From the NCBI GenBank assembly GCA_026874595.1, contig CM049317.1, positions 72,561,618 through 72,625,617 of the forward strand: a stretch of 64,000 nucleotides of DNA, read 5' to 3'. The first letter of the stretch is position 1, and the number at the start of each line of letters is the position of its first letter. Of the stretch, positions 44,720 to 57,003 are shown piece after piece. The translations under genes were made by a program, and so were the position numbers. This DNA comes from Sipunculus nudus. Taxonomy: Eukaryota; Annelida; Sipuncula; Golfingiida; Sipunculidae. The notes beneath the pieces were generated by a model that saw only the letters and a list, made by a program, of their open reading frames with translations, was not told where the DNA came from and ran no database searches.

Positions 44720-46170
44720 TCATTTAGCGTGAAATATTTTGGCGTTTGATGTTTTGCCGGAGGAAGCAAAACTCAGAAGAATATATTATTTAGGTATTTC
44801 TAAGGACACAATTAACTCATGATATTGTCCAACGTTTATCATGTTGCCAAACAGATTTGCGCATCAGACCATGTCCCAACAGTACAACACCAAAATTAAT
44901 ATATGAAATGTCTATATTTTTAAAACATAATTTGAATACATCTATGAATAAAAACTCAGACAAGTAGAAAAATACAACTTGCCTTATTTAGAATTTCATA
45001 GTCATTTGCCGTTTCTAGAATCACTTCACCTGACACTGATTAAAATCTGCAAATTAGGTAAGAGCAAGCGAGAACAGAACAAAAAAAAAAACCACAGAGA
45101 TTTAAGGCCAACGCTAGGGTTTGATCACAATGTTTAAAACATACAGCAATACATGCAGTATTTTTTTTATTCTCTTGCGGTAATATACTTCAATACTCGT
45201 TGACAGTGTGGTCACCAAAAGAAAAGTTAGAGCATACGTGACAAAGCTTTTTTTTTACTCTAGCTGGAATAGGTATAATTTATAATAAGAACCCCTGGAT
45301 CAAATCCCTGAAATATGGACTTGAGTACAGATTTGACTAAGTCCAACACCACTGAGAGGAGCTAATGCAGCTGAAAGCACACACGCCACTAGTTCTATGT
45401 TCCAATTCAGAGACAGACAACAAAGGTAACAGACCACATGTCTTCGATAGTTCCTTGATGTACGCAGAACGTAATGTCCTAGAACAGAGCTGCGACCTGC
45501 CCTATGCAAGGAGCCCTATACGTCGTTATTGTTTTATCTGGGTGAAAATGGAAACATGTCTGGGGGGTTTTCCATAAACAAATGATATATTTCATTGCAT
45601 AAACTGGGACACAAGTTTTGTATCAGAGACGAATATCAGCTGACAGTAAAAATATTACTCCTACTTACTGTCTGTCTGTCAGTCTCTCTCACTCCTCCCA
45701 CCCATATATATATATAATGAAAATAGTTATCAGGCTGTTACGATTTACGACACTCACGCTTAAGATAATCACTCTACAGCTATACAGAGGCTGGTAAGCA
45801 GTATTGGTACTTTTAATAATTATTTGATGAACTTTACTAAATGAAGTTGGCAATTTAGTCATTTGTCAGTTCAATTATGTGTAATATATTAGTTATCCAA
45901 TTCTCCTATATTATTTATATACTTAAACATTTTGTGTTGAAGGGGCAGCAGAAATCTAGAGTAAATATTCCATTGAAACAGTACGGGTATTTGATTGAAT
46001 TTTGTTGTATAATAATGATTAGTCTTTCAATAGAAAGATATCACATTTCAGATTTGTTAAGCTAAGCGGCAATGATATAGTGTTCATTTTACAACATGAT
46101 ATTAAACTTTTAGGGTTTTTAACATTTTCTTAAGAAAAACCTGTATAACAACTACATTTCCATCAGTTTA
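44720..46170. other. Non-coding stretch, nothing recognised
   Basis: AT-rich with short frames only. A short CTGT/CTCT patch and TA run are at 45668-45717. Confidence 0.45.

Positions 46171-46172
<2 letters not shown>

Positions 46173-46209
<37 letters not shown>
46173..46209 (+). repeat. (TA)n microsatellite
   Basis: About 18 TA dinucleotides. Confidence 0.95.
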
Positions 46210-46211
<2 letters not shown>

Positions 46212-46710
46212 AATTGACTTTCGAAATTTATGTTATTAAGTATGACCCACGCTCTGTCCACAATGCATTATCTATACCACCTATATCTAATATATAGAAG
46301 TGTTAGAAACCTGCTGCCTCTTGAGTGTTAGTATGATCTTTCAAATACAAATCGTAAAATAAAATTATTGATTTTATAACAGTTTATGTAGAGTGATAGG
46401 TTGTAGTACATTGTTTCATCTGTTTATTAAATTGTAAAATATAATTCTTATTAATGTAATTTATTTAAAAGAAAATACATCCTTGACATAAGCATTTAAA
46501 GGCTGTATGCAAAATAATTTAGTATTAAGCTAGGGTGTAAAATATTACAGAATTGAAACCCGGTATTTAATATAAGCATGTAAATATTTTCGCAGTATAC
46601 CGGCGTTTAGCTTTGAGGCTAATTGATTTTTTAATTGGAAATAATAGATTTAATTAAATTGATTCACTGATCAGATATATCACAACATATTTGTATCTAC
46701 CGGCATAAGA

Positions 46711-47168
46711 ATTCCAGGTTACCCCCATTCCAGGTCACCCCCCCCCCCCCACCAAGGAAATGCAATATCGATTTCAGGTGATCCACGGGGGTCGGTTATC
46801 TATCTCCCAACTGTTCAGTTTACTGCGTCGCTAATTTAACTGAATTATGATTTTATGCTTTGAAGTCGGGATATATTGTTTTAATATATAACGTGATAGA
46901 TAAGAGATTTAAAGCTGGAATCAATCGATTGAAAATTATTTTCACCCAAACTGTTATGTTTTGAATTATATTTATATTGACTCCTACACGTCACCGATAC
47001 CTCACATGCAAAACTATGATGATAACAAGATTCAAACTTACATAATAATTCAGAGGAAAGGAATTATAATAAATTTAAGTAAATAACACAAAAAAAACCA
47101 TCTGTTTCGAAGGGCTAAATTGATTACAAGTTACCGGGGGTTAGCTGAAGCGGGGTAACCTGAAATCG
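46711..47168. mobile_element. Possible small element with CAGGTNACC inverted ends
   Basis: The left part has two tandem 16-base units (ATTCCAGGTTACCCCC and ATTCCAGGTCACCCCC, 46711-46742) with a C-run, then CGATTTCAGGTGATCC (46769-46784). The right part (47154-47168) is GGTAACCTGAAATCG, the near reverse complement, next to GGGGGTTAGCTGAAGCGGGG. The ~460-bp span could be a non-autonomous element. Ends and target duplication are not resolved. Confidence 0.35.
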
Positions 47169-47184
47169 CTACACCGATAGTCGT

Positions 47185-48360
47185 CCGAGAAACTTTACAA
47201 GAAAATCTACCTGATCTAGAAAATGTATTTTCCTTAAATTCCTGTCTAAGTTTAAATTACTCAGTTAAAGGAACTTATTTTGACATACACTGCAATAACT
47301 GATTTTAGGTGGTTTTTTATAATTAGGTGGCGTCCAGAGAAGGCAGTAGAGAGTCTACAGAGAGCCACAGAGAGTCTACAACAATTAGCAGACCAAAATC
47401 CAGTAGCAGTCACGTGATCATCATGTCTACCAAGTGTTTGTATTGATTGGGGCAGCGGTTCATGAGACAGATCTTACATCATATATAAAGGTGAATTAAT
47501 GAAATATCGTGATAATCAAAGTCAGGCAGAAACACCTTTTATGAAATTAATTCCCTTAAGTATATTAGATCCCCTTGCTCAAAAGATTCTTTTGTTTATA
47601 GTTTAAAGGCTAAAATCGTATTTACTGACTTAGGGAAGTCATCAAAACAACTACTTTGGATCAAGAAACTATACCACATAGATGGCGGCAAAGGCAAGTC
47701 ATAATCACGTGTCAATCACGTAATCGGTATGTCTCCACAATTTAGTGACGAAAGCAGCGAGGGTATCAGAGATATTTTGTATAAGAGCGGCGTATCAACG
47801 GGCGAAAAAACGGGGACCATTCAAACAGTCCTTCTTCCCACGTCAAGGAAAAACACCGAACCAGAAGTGTCTCGTGGTCGTGTTTAGGCATCAGAGACAC
47901 GGTTATTTGACCGCAAAGGGATGCTTCCTGTGATGACCTTGTGGGTTATATCGTGTAAAGTGAACTCCCAATCTACTCTTGATTGCCGGGGGTCAGCCTG
48001 ACTGCTCTGCGGAGGGGTTGGATGACAGTTACGGTTTGATCGTGTACAATTGGACAACCTTAAGCTTTAACTTTTGACTTCTTAGTCGGGGCCAAGAAGC
48101 TGGTTTGATGGCGGGTTCAAACCCCAACGTTTAAAATTAATACATTGGGGGGGGGGGGGGGGGTTATTTCACATTTGACTACTGATATCAGGATTGTTCC
48201 AGTCTCGTCTTGCACATTGATCATCGCGTTCATCTCCGCTTCTGTGTGTGTTCGTGTGTTTTTTTTTTCGAAACAGAACTCGCGCAACCATGAACGCATT
48301 CTCAAGAAATTTTCTTGGCATTTCGAGTATGGGCCAATGTAGATCTAATAAAATTTATTG
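47185..48360. other. Non-coding stretch, G-run at 48147-48164
   Basis: Short imperfect repeats of AGAGAGTCTACA lie near 47350-47380. A run of about 18 G is at 48147-48164. No gene recognised. Confidence 0.45.
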
Positions 48361-48374
48361 TGGGTCCGGTAATT

Positions 48375-48538
48375 GATCCGGATTCAGGGACGTCACAAAA
48401 GGAATATTCATAAATATAAGGTCATTAATGCACAAATGAACCTGGAATTATGGGCGGAATAACAAGTATTATCGAGCATGCCATAACAGGGACCTCCACA
48501 TGGCGGAGGCTTGCATACCTTTGCATGCAGATTTCTAG
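48375..48538 (+). mobile_element. Helitron-like dispersed repeat, copy 2
   Basis: Shares GATCCGGATTCAGG, GGAATATTCA, GCACAAATGAACCTGG and TATGGGCGGAATAA with copy 1, and TGGCGGAGG plus the terminal ATTTCTAG with copy 3. Near the end, TGCAT...ATGCA can form a short stem before ATTTCTAG. The final CTAG (48535-48538) fits the Helitron CTRR 3' end. No coding. Confidence 0.5.
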
Positions 48539-48539
48539 A

Positions 48540-49260
48540 TATATAATAGAGAAAGGTCGGTTGACAGTTTGTAACCACAACCGGTCTCTTTGGAAGAACA
48601 AGTTATACAGGATTGGTGTGTTCCCTAGAGTTAGTTAACATATATGGTGCCTTGAATTTTAAAGTATATACAAACTTGCAAACAAACTCGCAGAGCCAGA
48701 GTGGAATCCAATGAAAAGGTACTCCAATAAAATGTGGTTACGACAAATTGAGTCAGTGACCTCAACCAAAAATTCTCTAAAACAGTCAAGTCTAGATTCG
48801 TAATTTCTACACAAAAGAATGCCATCACCATCTGCGGGTCTTTGAGGATATATCCATTGAATACAGAACAAAGACCAGACTTAAGGAACAGACGGTTACA
48901 AAAAGCCCAGCTTAGGTTAACTAAAGTCTGACATTGCCATTATACCCGGAGCATCCGTCGTCTTGCGTGGCATCTTTTTCTGAATATTATGCAAACAATA
49001 AATCTGGGTGATGTGATTTAATACAGATAAGAAGTGCTATTATTGCTAAGATCAATGAACTAATAAAAATATTCATACATCGTGGCCTGAAAGATTGTTC
49101 TTGGGAAATCAAAACAATAAGATAAGTTGGGGTTATTAATTGGGTTAAGGACAAACACATATTACAGGTTTTATTTTAATTAATCACAATTGTTTAGGAA
49201 TTTACTATATCAACACGGTTCGTGTGAATTCAGTTAATAATTAAATAATGCCCTTTATAT
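48540..49260. other. Non-coding stretch, nothing recognised
   Basis: Short frames only; leads into the satellite array. Confidence 0.45.
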
Positions 49261-50665
49261 TGTCTTTGTTATTGTAAACACTTCTTACGCAGCAGTTTTG
49301 GTCTTTGCTTAACATTATATACACTCCTTACGGAGCAGTTTTTGTCTTTGCTGTACATTATATACACTCCTGACGCAGCAGATTTTGTCTTTGCTGTACA
49401 TTATATACACTCCTGACGCAGCAGATTTTGTCTTTGCTGTACATTATATACACTCCTGACGCAGCAGATTTTGTCTTTGCTGTACATTATATACACTCCT
49501 TACGCAGCAGATTTTGTCTTTGCTGTACATTATATACACTCCTTACGCAGCAGATTTTGTCTTTGCTGTACATTATATACACTCCTGACGCAGCAGATTT
49601 TGTCTTTGCTGTACATTATATACACTCCTGACGCAGCAGATTTTGTCTTTGCTGTACATTATATACACTCCTGACGCAGCAGATTTTGTCTTTGCTGTAC
49701 ATTATATACACTCCTTACGCAGCAGATTTTGTCTTTGCTGTACATTATATACACTCCTTACGCAGCAGATTTTGTCTTTGCTGTACATTATATACACTCC
49801 TGACGCAGCAGATTTTGTCTTTGCTGTACATTATATACACTCCTGACGCAGCAGATTTTGTCTTTGCTGTACATTATATACACTCCTGACGCAGCAGATT
49901 TTGTCTTTGCTGTACATTATATACACACCTTACGCAGCAGTTTTGGTCTTTGCTTAACATTATATACACTCCTTACGCAGCAGATTTTGTCTTTGCTGTA
50001 CATTATATACACTCCTGACGCAGCAGATTTTGTCTTTGCTGTACATTATATACACTCCTGACGCAGCAGATTTTGTCTTTGCTGTACATTATATACACAC
50101 CTTACGCAGCAGATTTTGTCTTTGCTGTACATTATATACACTCCTGACGCAGCAGATTTTGTCTTTGCTGTACATTATATACACACCTTACGCAGCAGAT
50201 TTTGTCTTTGCTGTACATTATATACACTCCTGACGCAGCAGATTTTGTCTTTGCTGTACATTATATACACTCCTGACGCAGCAGATTTTGTCTTTGCTGT
50301 ACATTATATACACTCCTGACGCAGCAGATTTTGTCTTTGCTGTACATTATATACACTCCTGACGCAGCAGATTTTGTCTTTGCTGTACATTATATACACT
50401 CCTGACGCAGCAGATTTTGTCTTTGCTGTACATTATATACACTCCTGACGCAGCAGATTTTGTCTTTGCTGTACATTATATACACTCCTGACGCAGCAGA
50501 TTTTGTCTTTGCTGTACATTATATACACTCCTGACGCAGCAGTTTTTGTCTTTGCTGTACATTATATACACACCTTACGCAGCAGATTTTGTCTTTGCAG
50601 TACATTATATACACTCCTGACGCAGCAGATTTTGTCTTTGCTTAACAAAGAAACACTCCTTCCGC
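49261..50665 (+). repeat. 43-bp satellite, about 32 units, with higher-order order
   Basis: The unit is 43 bases, built from CTGACGCAGCAGATTTTGTC then TTTGCTGTACATTATATACACTC. Units differ mainly at CCTGACG against CCTTACG. Over the first fifteen units the order is T,T,G,G,G repeated three times, giving a 215-bp higher-order period. Unit 16 repeats the special first-unit variant (TTTTGGTCTTTGCTTAAC). Later units are more uniform, with some CACCTTACG variants. The 67-codon frames recurring every 215 bases come from the repeat; 43 is not a multiple of 3, so no protein repeat is implied. Confidence 0.95.
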
Positions 50666-52105
50666 ATAAGCCTCACTGATGTCACTCTGCTTCGCTTTTA
50701 CTGCTGCTTTGTGTTTGAGGATGTCCGGGTTTCTTCACCAGGGCTGGCACAGGACAAGAAATAATAATCAGACCAAAGAGAGCGTGGCATCACATAATGT
50801 AACTCTTAGTTTTAAACTCGCGACACTCGGCTCTTGTTTTTTTGTTTCTCGGCCCTGTTCCAGGCTTGGTGTTGAAACCCCAACAAACAAAGAAATACAA
50901 AGCAGCTGGTAAACTGGTGAAACGAATCAGATATAGACTGCGTCAGTATTCGCAGCACGACACGGTGAGTCAAGGGCGTCAATACAGAGGGGGATGGGGT
51001 ATATATCACTCCACTTTTTGGCAGGGGGGTCAATGAAATCAACCCCCCCCCCACAATTTAGAAAATGATATTTATATTTTGCTAATGAAATATATTTTTA
51101 ATGGAATTATAGACTTTAGTTCCATTTATGTTTTCTATCAAATATTATATCTAAACCTGGGTAAGAATTCACCCATAACTATACAGAAAGATGGGCTACT
51201 AGTTAGTCGTGTTGTTTTGTTCGTATTAGGTCTTGCTATTTAAAATCAGCCCTGGGTGACAAAAAAAGATAGAAGTAAAAATTTTCATACAGAGACCGAT
51301 GATAGTGTGAAACATATTTACAGATAGGACACACTCTGAAAAGTGTATTCAGACATGGGAGGGAACATTTCTGGAACGTCGGTTATATTTTCCATAATTT
51401 TAATAGGACGGTTCAGACCCTTAAAGAGATCTATTCACATACCAGGTATTAAATTATCATACAGTATCTGATGTCCTCCTCAGAATATCCCGGTTACTGC
51501 CAACATTTAATTCGTAAACCTTTTTCTAACTCGAGAAGTCGAGTGGAAATAAGCTTGCACCAGGTGCGATAAATGGCATAAACAGAAACAAAAGCCACAT
51601 GTCGGCCATACCGAGCAACTTCGCAAATCAGGATGTTTTCAAGCTTCAAATTTGATGTTCCCTCTTGTTAGGAAGTTGTCGCGCAAGCTCAGTATCGGAC
51701 CTCTAGTCTTGCAGTATTGTTATGGGAAAACAGACACACGTGGTTTGTGTTTATTCACACACGGAACAACAACAGGTGAAATGGAGATTGTATGACCAAG
51801 TGTCAGGATAGTGTATTTTATTTCATTTTTAATTTAAATTTATTTCAGCCAAAATGAATTAATAGCGTAAGATAATACACATAATTGCAAATAAGTAGTC
51901 CCTTTAAAGAATATCTCCTTTCTTCTGTAGGATTTTACGACATCCTGGTGTTGAGTCTACTCTACAGTGGTACTCCTGTCCTTATTGTTGTCGTTCATTC
52001 CCCTTTGTGTGTTTATATGTGTGTGTGCGTGTGTGTTGTTCACAAAATACCTCATGCAAACATGAACGGAACCATATCACATATCCAGGTCATTTCGGGA
52101 TCGAG
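50666..52105. other. Non-coding stretch, C-run at 51043-51052
   Basis: GGGGGGTCAATGAAATCAACCCCCCC (51024-51052, shown here in part only) is a G-run/C-run inverted pair. 51575-51640 shares ACTTCGCAAA and neighbouring words with 1310-1385, perhaps an old repeat. No gene. Confidence 0.4.
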
Positions 52106-52109
52106 CCAA

Positions 52110-52328
52110 CGAGGTCCTTAATCGATTTGATTTTGGTGTTGATGCATGAACGAACCTGGGAATATGGGCGGAATAGGTAATTACAGACACGGGTTACAGG
52201 AACGTGTGCACGGAAGAACATGGGAGTGTGGGCCCAATAAGAAAATGCAAACACCTTTTGGGGAGCATCTCAAATTATGGAACGCCCACGTGGCGGAGGT
52301 CTGCATTCCTGAGAATGCAAATTTCTAG
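52110..52328 (+). mobile_element. Helitron-like dispersed repeat, copy 3
   Basis: The best-preserved 3' end: TGCATTC (52302-52308), loop CTGA, GAATGCA (52313-52319), five bases, then CTAG (52325-52328), followed by T. A short perfect hairpin a few bases before CTRR is the Helitron 3' signature. Upstream it shares GAACCTGGGAATATGGGCGG and GATTTTGGTG with the other copies. The middle repeats a second 'ATGGGAGTGTGGGCCCAATAAG' version of the same phrase (52221-52242). Non-coding, so non-autonomous if a Helitron. Confidence 0.55.
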
Positions 52329-52329
52329 T

Positions 52330-55120
52330 TTAAAATATTTTCTCTGTTCTGGATATAAAAAAATACAAAAACTTAATCCATTATCGCCGTTCTGTTATAA
52401 TTTATAAACTGCGAGAAAAAAACCGCTTGTAGAATACTTTGCCACATTTCAGACTTATTCTTTACTTGCAGGTTTATGTCGGTGGTAAATGATCAGACCT
52501 GGACATAATTATATACATATACTGATTCTAGATTTCATATGCAGTCGTCAAAGATGCAAGTCAAAACCTGTATATGAGACATGCTGGCAAATTTTTCGAA
52601 TCTTATTATGATTACTCCATTTTGGCTTGACATACTCGTAGAATTCAAAGAAAGGACTTTTTAACTCCGCATTGTTGTATATGTACTAATATATATCACA
52701 TGTTAACACCAATAAGTGAGGTTACAGGGAATTTCCCGCAAGACTAAGTAACGACGTTTCTGGTTCTTGGTCCAGGCAAGGTTAATGCGTGCGAACCTCC
52801 TATACCGTTCTTCAGAACGTCATCAAAGTACCTCTGTAGTCACGTGGTCGCCAGCAAACATCGCTGGTGTCCTCACTGCCGTCTGATATAACTGTCCACC
52901 ATTTCCTTTTGGCAACTCGTTCAACTGCTCACTGTCTCTTAGAATGTTTTCATAGTGATTATGTATTACTTTGTCTTTACATAGTGGTAATAGATATAAT
53001 CGTGTACCTGAAAAACTGTCTGATATTATAAGTGATTAAGTAATAAGTACAAACAAAACTTCATTTCTGAAGGTGTCACATCCGTGCAAGTCGATCAGTA
53101 ACAAATCGCGAAGACCATCTAGTATAATAATTATATAATTGTATAATTGTTTTATCGATTTAGTTTCTCTGATGTTATTGTAGTATTATGCACCTCCCTG
53201 ATAATTCGGTATTCCCACCTGTAACCCTGGGCCAGCCAGTCCTGGTTTTAACATTATGGCAGGTTATAGGGAGGGGAGGTGTTGCTTTGATTAACACAGC
53301 CTACCAATTCAATAGCTGTCTCAACCCGTTCTGTCTATTAGTAGAATTTTAGAACGTCAGATCACAGAAAATCTTACCAAAGTTCGCATAAGGTCTAACA
53401 GTTATGAATTTTATCGTGTTTTCAATGCCTTGAATTTGCCCGAAAATTCATGGAAGGACCTTGAATTTGATGTTATGAGACCGAGAGAAGCTAGGTATGC
53501 CGGCCGTGTCCTGTAACGAATGTTTTTGCCGAAATTTTGGGTGTGCAGCATCATAACTTTAATTGAGTTAATAGCGTTAATGTTCTAACTGAATTTGCTA
53601 TGAAAATCTGTGTTTTCAACAAAACTGTATGGAAAAAGTCAAAAGTCAGACAAACATTATATGCGTCGTATGTATGATTACATAACAAAGCAGGATAAAA
53701 GGGGGAAAAGAAATCATGTACAAACAGTTGTTAATAATTCAATTTACCTAATTTGTAATCCGATCACATCAATATTCAAGAAGCTGATCCAAGTTGGGCC
53801 GGCTGCAGTCAACAAAGACATGTTTCTTTCAAGATGGCCATGTCCAGAAACTGGCATTACTTCACCAACCAGCCATGCAGCTCTCATCATGACAGGACAT
53901 GGCTCTATAAATGATGAAAAGCAATTAGTATAATGACCTCAATTAAAAATAACTGTTGTAACACCAAGTTTCAAATGTTTTAGTACGTCATGGTTATATT
54001 TTAGAATTCCAATATAGGAAATTTTTATTTTTTACCTATTTGTATACAGCAAACCATTTTTTCTTATAATTTATGGACAAAAAACTGGTATTTCAAGAAT
54101 TCGATACATGGACAATATGGCAGCTGTCTGTTTAATGAAGGTGAAGGATAATGTATTATGCTTTCGTGTTATGGACTGGTTTATGCGCAGTGATGTAAAT
54201 ATACACCAGAATTCTTATGATTAATCTAGCCATTTAATCGAGATCTTGGTAAATGCAAGTGGTATTTCACATATAATGTACCCAGGAAGGCATTATATTC
54301 ATGGAAAATAAGTGGCCTGTTCCCTCCGGTCTGTGAATGTTATGCAAATGGCCGCCTCTGCTGCCGAATGAAGTAGTAAATCTGATTCGTCTTAATGCAT
54401 GCCCTGAGGGTCCTGTCGGGAGTTTACTGTTATGACTACAAGCTGACGTGTCCATTGGCGATGTAAGGGATAATCTTATGTCCGGATAGTGACCCTCCTG
54501 ACAAGGGTAAGGGATTACAGTCCGGTTAACAGAGATGCTTCCTGTTTTAGAAGTCAAGGCTAATGTTAAGAGAATGCATCTGCCATCTGTTCAGCGACTT
54601 AAGAACTGATAGCCTATGTGTTTAGCACTGTCATTTATTATGCTGCTCGCGGAACCGGAGCGGCGTAAAATTCTTCGATTACTTCAAACCAGGGCATTAC
54701 TGGTCCTATACTTGTCTTGTTGTAATGGGATAAATGAGAAATAATTTCCTCTTAATTGTAGTGAAATCTAGACACCCTAGCCTTTCATTTGACACACCCT
54801 GTATCGGTATTTATTTCCTGACAATGGTATTACATACACAGCGACTGCTTAAACCTCGAATGAGAGTTCTCCAAAATAGTAACAGGAGAAAGGGAACTTC
54901 CGGGAGTATGCAATAGAAAATCTCAGATTAGATCATCAAATTGATGGATTATTGTAGATAGGAACATAATTTTACTATATAAACCAAAGACAAACTATTA
55001 TTATAATCAATCAAAATTAACATTTAATTCGACCCTGTAAACTTCCACCATATTCTTTAAACATAATCTGCAGGCGACTTACGCGGCAGTAAATGTGTTT
55101 TTCTATTGATGTAGTCTACG
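52330..55120. other. Non-coding stretch, no gene recognised
   Basis: A 107-codon plus-strand frame (53610-53933) and a 96-codon minus-strand frame (54267-54557) have no motifs. No mobile-element ends were found. Confidence 0.4.
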
Positions 55121-55121
55121 A

Positions 55122-55124
<3 letters not shown>

Positions 55125-55186
<62 letters not shown>
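55125..55186 (+). repeat. (TA)n microsatellite
   Basis: About 30 uninterrupted TA dinucleotides. Confidence 0.95.
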
Positions 55187-55187
<1 letters not shown>

Positions 55188-55599
55188 CACGTGTGACGGT
55201 GATTCTTCTCACCGTTACAGTTGTGTCAAGGATCATATACTCCATTTGACAGAGGTTAAATTCGTAATTCCAATTCAGACTGTTTCGCCGGCCATAAAGG
55301 TTATTTTATGAAAAAGCTTTAAAAAATCATCAGGTATAAACGTAATATTTTTATGGATTCAAAATAAATATTTTCTAGAGTGATCTTACTGTTTCCGACC
55401 GTATCAATTATTAAAATCATGTTTAAATACTTCTTACTTCAGAATAAAGCGATATGGATAAACCTTTAGAAAATGTACAAATAAGACTGCCGAAAATTCA
55501 TAACCAATGCTATGATAATTACATTCATAGAAGTAGGCCCACAAATATTTATTTAGCTTTAGTTAATCGTTACTGAGCAATCCGTGCCTTGCTGCCCAT

Positions 55600-55850
55600 A
55601 AAACCGGGAAGACATTGTGATTCAAAGACGGTGCCAGCGCAGGCGGGCGTGGTCTGTAGCGGCCGTGAAAGGAGGAACCACGACGGCCTAGCTGTCAGTG
55701 CTGCTAATCAAGTCGGCCACAGGCTGCACTGTAGCGGCAGAGTAGCTCACCTGACGGTCTGCTTATGATCAGATCCCACAGTGCTGTAACCTTCCGTTCA
55801 AATACACACGTTGGATGTAATCTACGCACATTGTGTTACACAAGGTAGGT
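55600..55850 (+). promoter_or_regulatory. GC-rich patch with donor-like site
   Basis: A clear local rise in GC and CpG holds a GC-box-like GGGCGTGG near 55645 and ends in a splice-donor-like AAG|GTAGGT at 55843/55844. It could be a promoter with a non-coding first exon. No TATA box, no coding and no supporting exon were found, so this is only a suggestion. Confidence 0.15.
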
Positions 55851-55854
55851 TGTT

Positions 55855-56960
55855 TGTATATATTATACTTACATGAATACTTAAAAAAAGGGGAAAACTG
55901 CTTTCTTTTTCCAACACATAACAACCACCTCTTTAAACTATTCTATAAAAGTTATCAAAGAACATAACAAATGAGGGCTAATTTCATTGTTAAAGTAATC
56001 GATCAATACTACTGGCGGATAATTATGAAAACTGATTATTACATTTATGATTACACAAAATACATGTGCATTGATTTGGTTATGATTACTTTAAACGTAA
56101 TCATGATAACCGTGGATAGTGAGGGTTGAAGATATAGTAAATCTATACGTGCTAATCATTATTCATTGTCTGGATTAACTGTTCAAGCAGACATTGATAA
56201 CTAATACATTATGTTCACATTTAGTGTTCATTGTGAGTCCGCCGGTATTACAGCCTCAACAAAACGTTATTCCGCACTATTGCATTTAATTCTCATGATC
56301 GGACGGAATATCCTCCAATACAGTTTTCATTAGAAATTTAGTAGTTTTTTATTAACAAACCTAAAAGATTTTCAAGCTTATCCCAACAACTTAACCGTAC
56401 CTTTGTTTTGCAAACGGCAAAACAGTAAACTGCTGTTATTACATGGTACGCACTGATTGTATTCTATTCTGCCACCATATCAGTCAAGTCAAAAGTTTAA
56501 TTCAGACATATCTATTGGTCCTGTAAAAATTACGAAATAAAATAGTTGAATGAACTAAAATGCAAATGTAGTTAGGGTTAAGTAAGTGGAAGTTTGTATG
56601 TAAATGGAAAATTGGTGCGCGCGGTCTCGGCTAAAACCTTCACAAAGCAATAAAAAAAAGACTATCCATATCTGCGATACGGAGCGCGGGACCTGCAGAA
56701 ATGAGACGTCTGCAGAAAGGTTTAGGCCACCGGGCAAGGTAGCAGAGACATGGAAGTTAATGTGTACGGCAGGTGCTGGGGGCAATTTCTGAAGAGATGA
56801 CGATCCTGAAAGCCGTGCTGACAAACATAAAAATGTGCCCGGATTCCCACGGCGCCTGCGGAAATGTAGCTTAAGGGAACGCTTTGTTGTAAAGCTTTTC
56901 TACTTTTATATAACTATCACATAAAGATATTTGAAAGTAGATGTGACAACTAAAGTATGC
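55855..56960. other. Non-coding stretch, nothing recognised
   Basis: No frame above about 89 codons with recognisable content. Confidence 0.45.
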
Positions 56961-56961
56961 C

Positions 56962-56963
<2 letters not shown>

Positions 56964-56999
<36 letters not shown>
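56964..56999 (+). repeat. (TA)n microsatellite
   Basis: About 18 TA dinucleotides. Confidence 0.95.

Positions 57000-57003
<4 letters not shown>

Noticed and set aside
49428-50319. Series of 67-codon frames repeating the same peptide
   Set aside because: They are produced by the 43-bp satellite cycling through all three frames and recur exactly at the satellite period; no gene signal.
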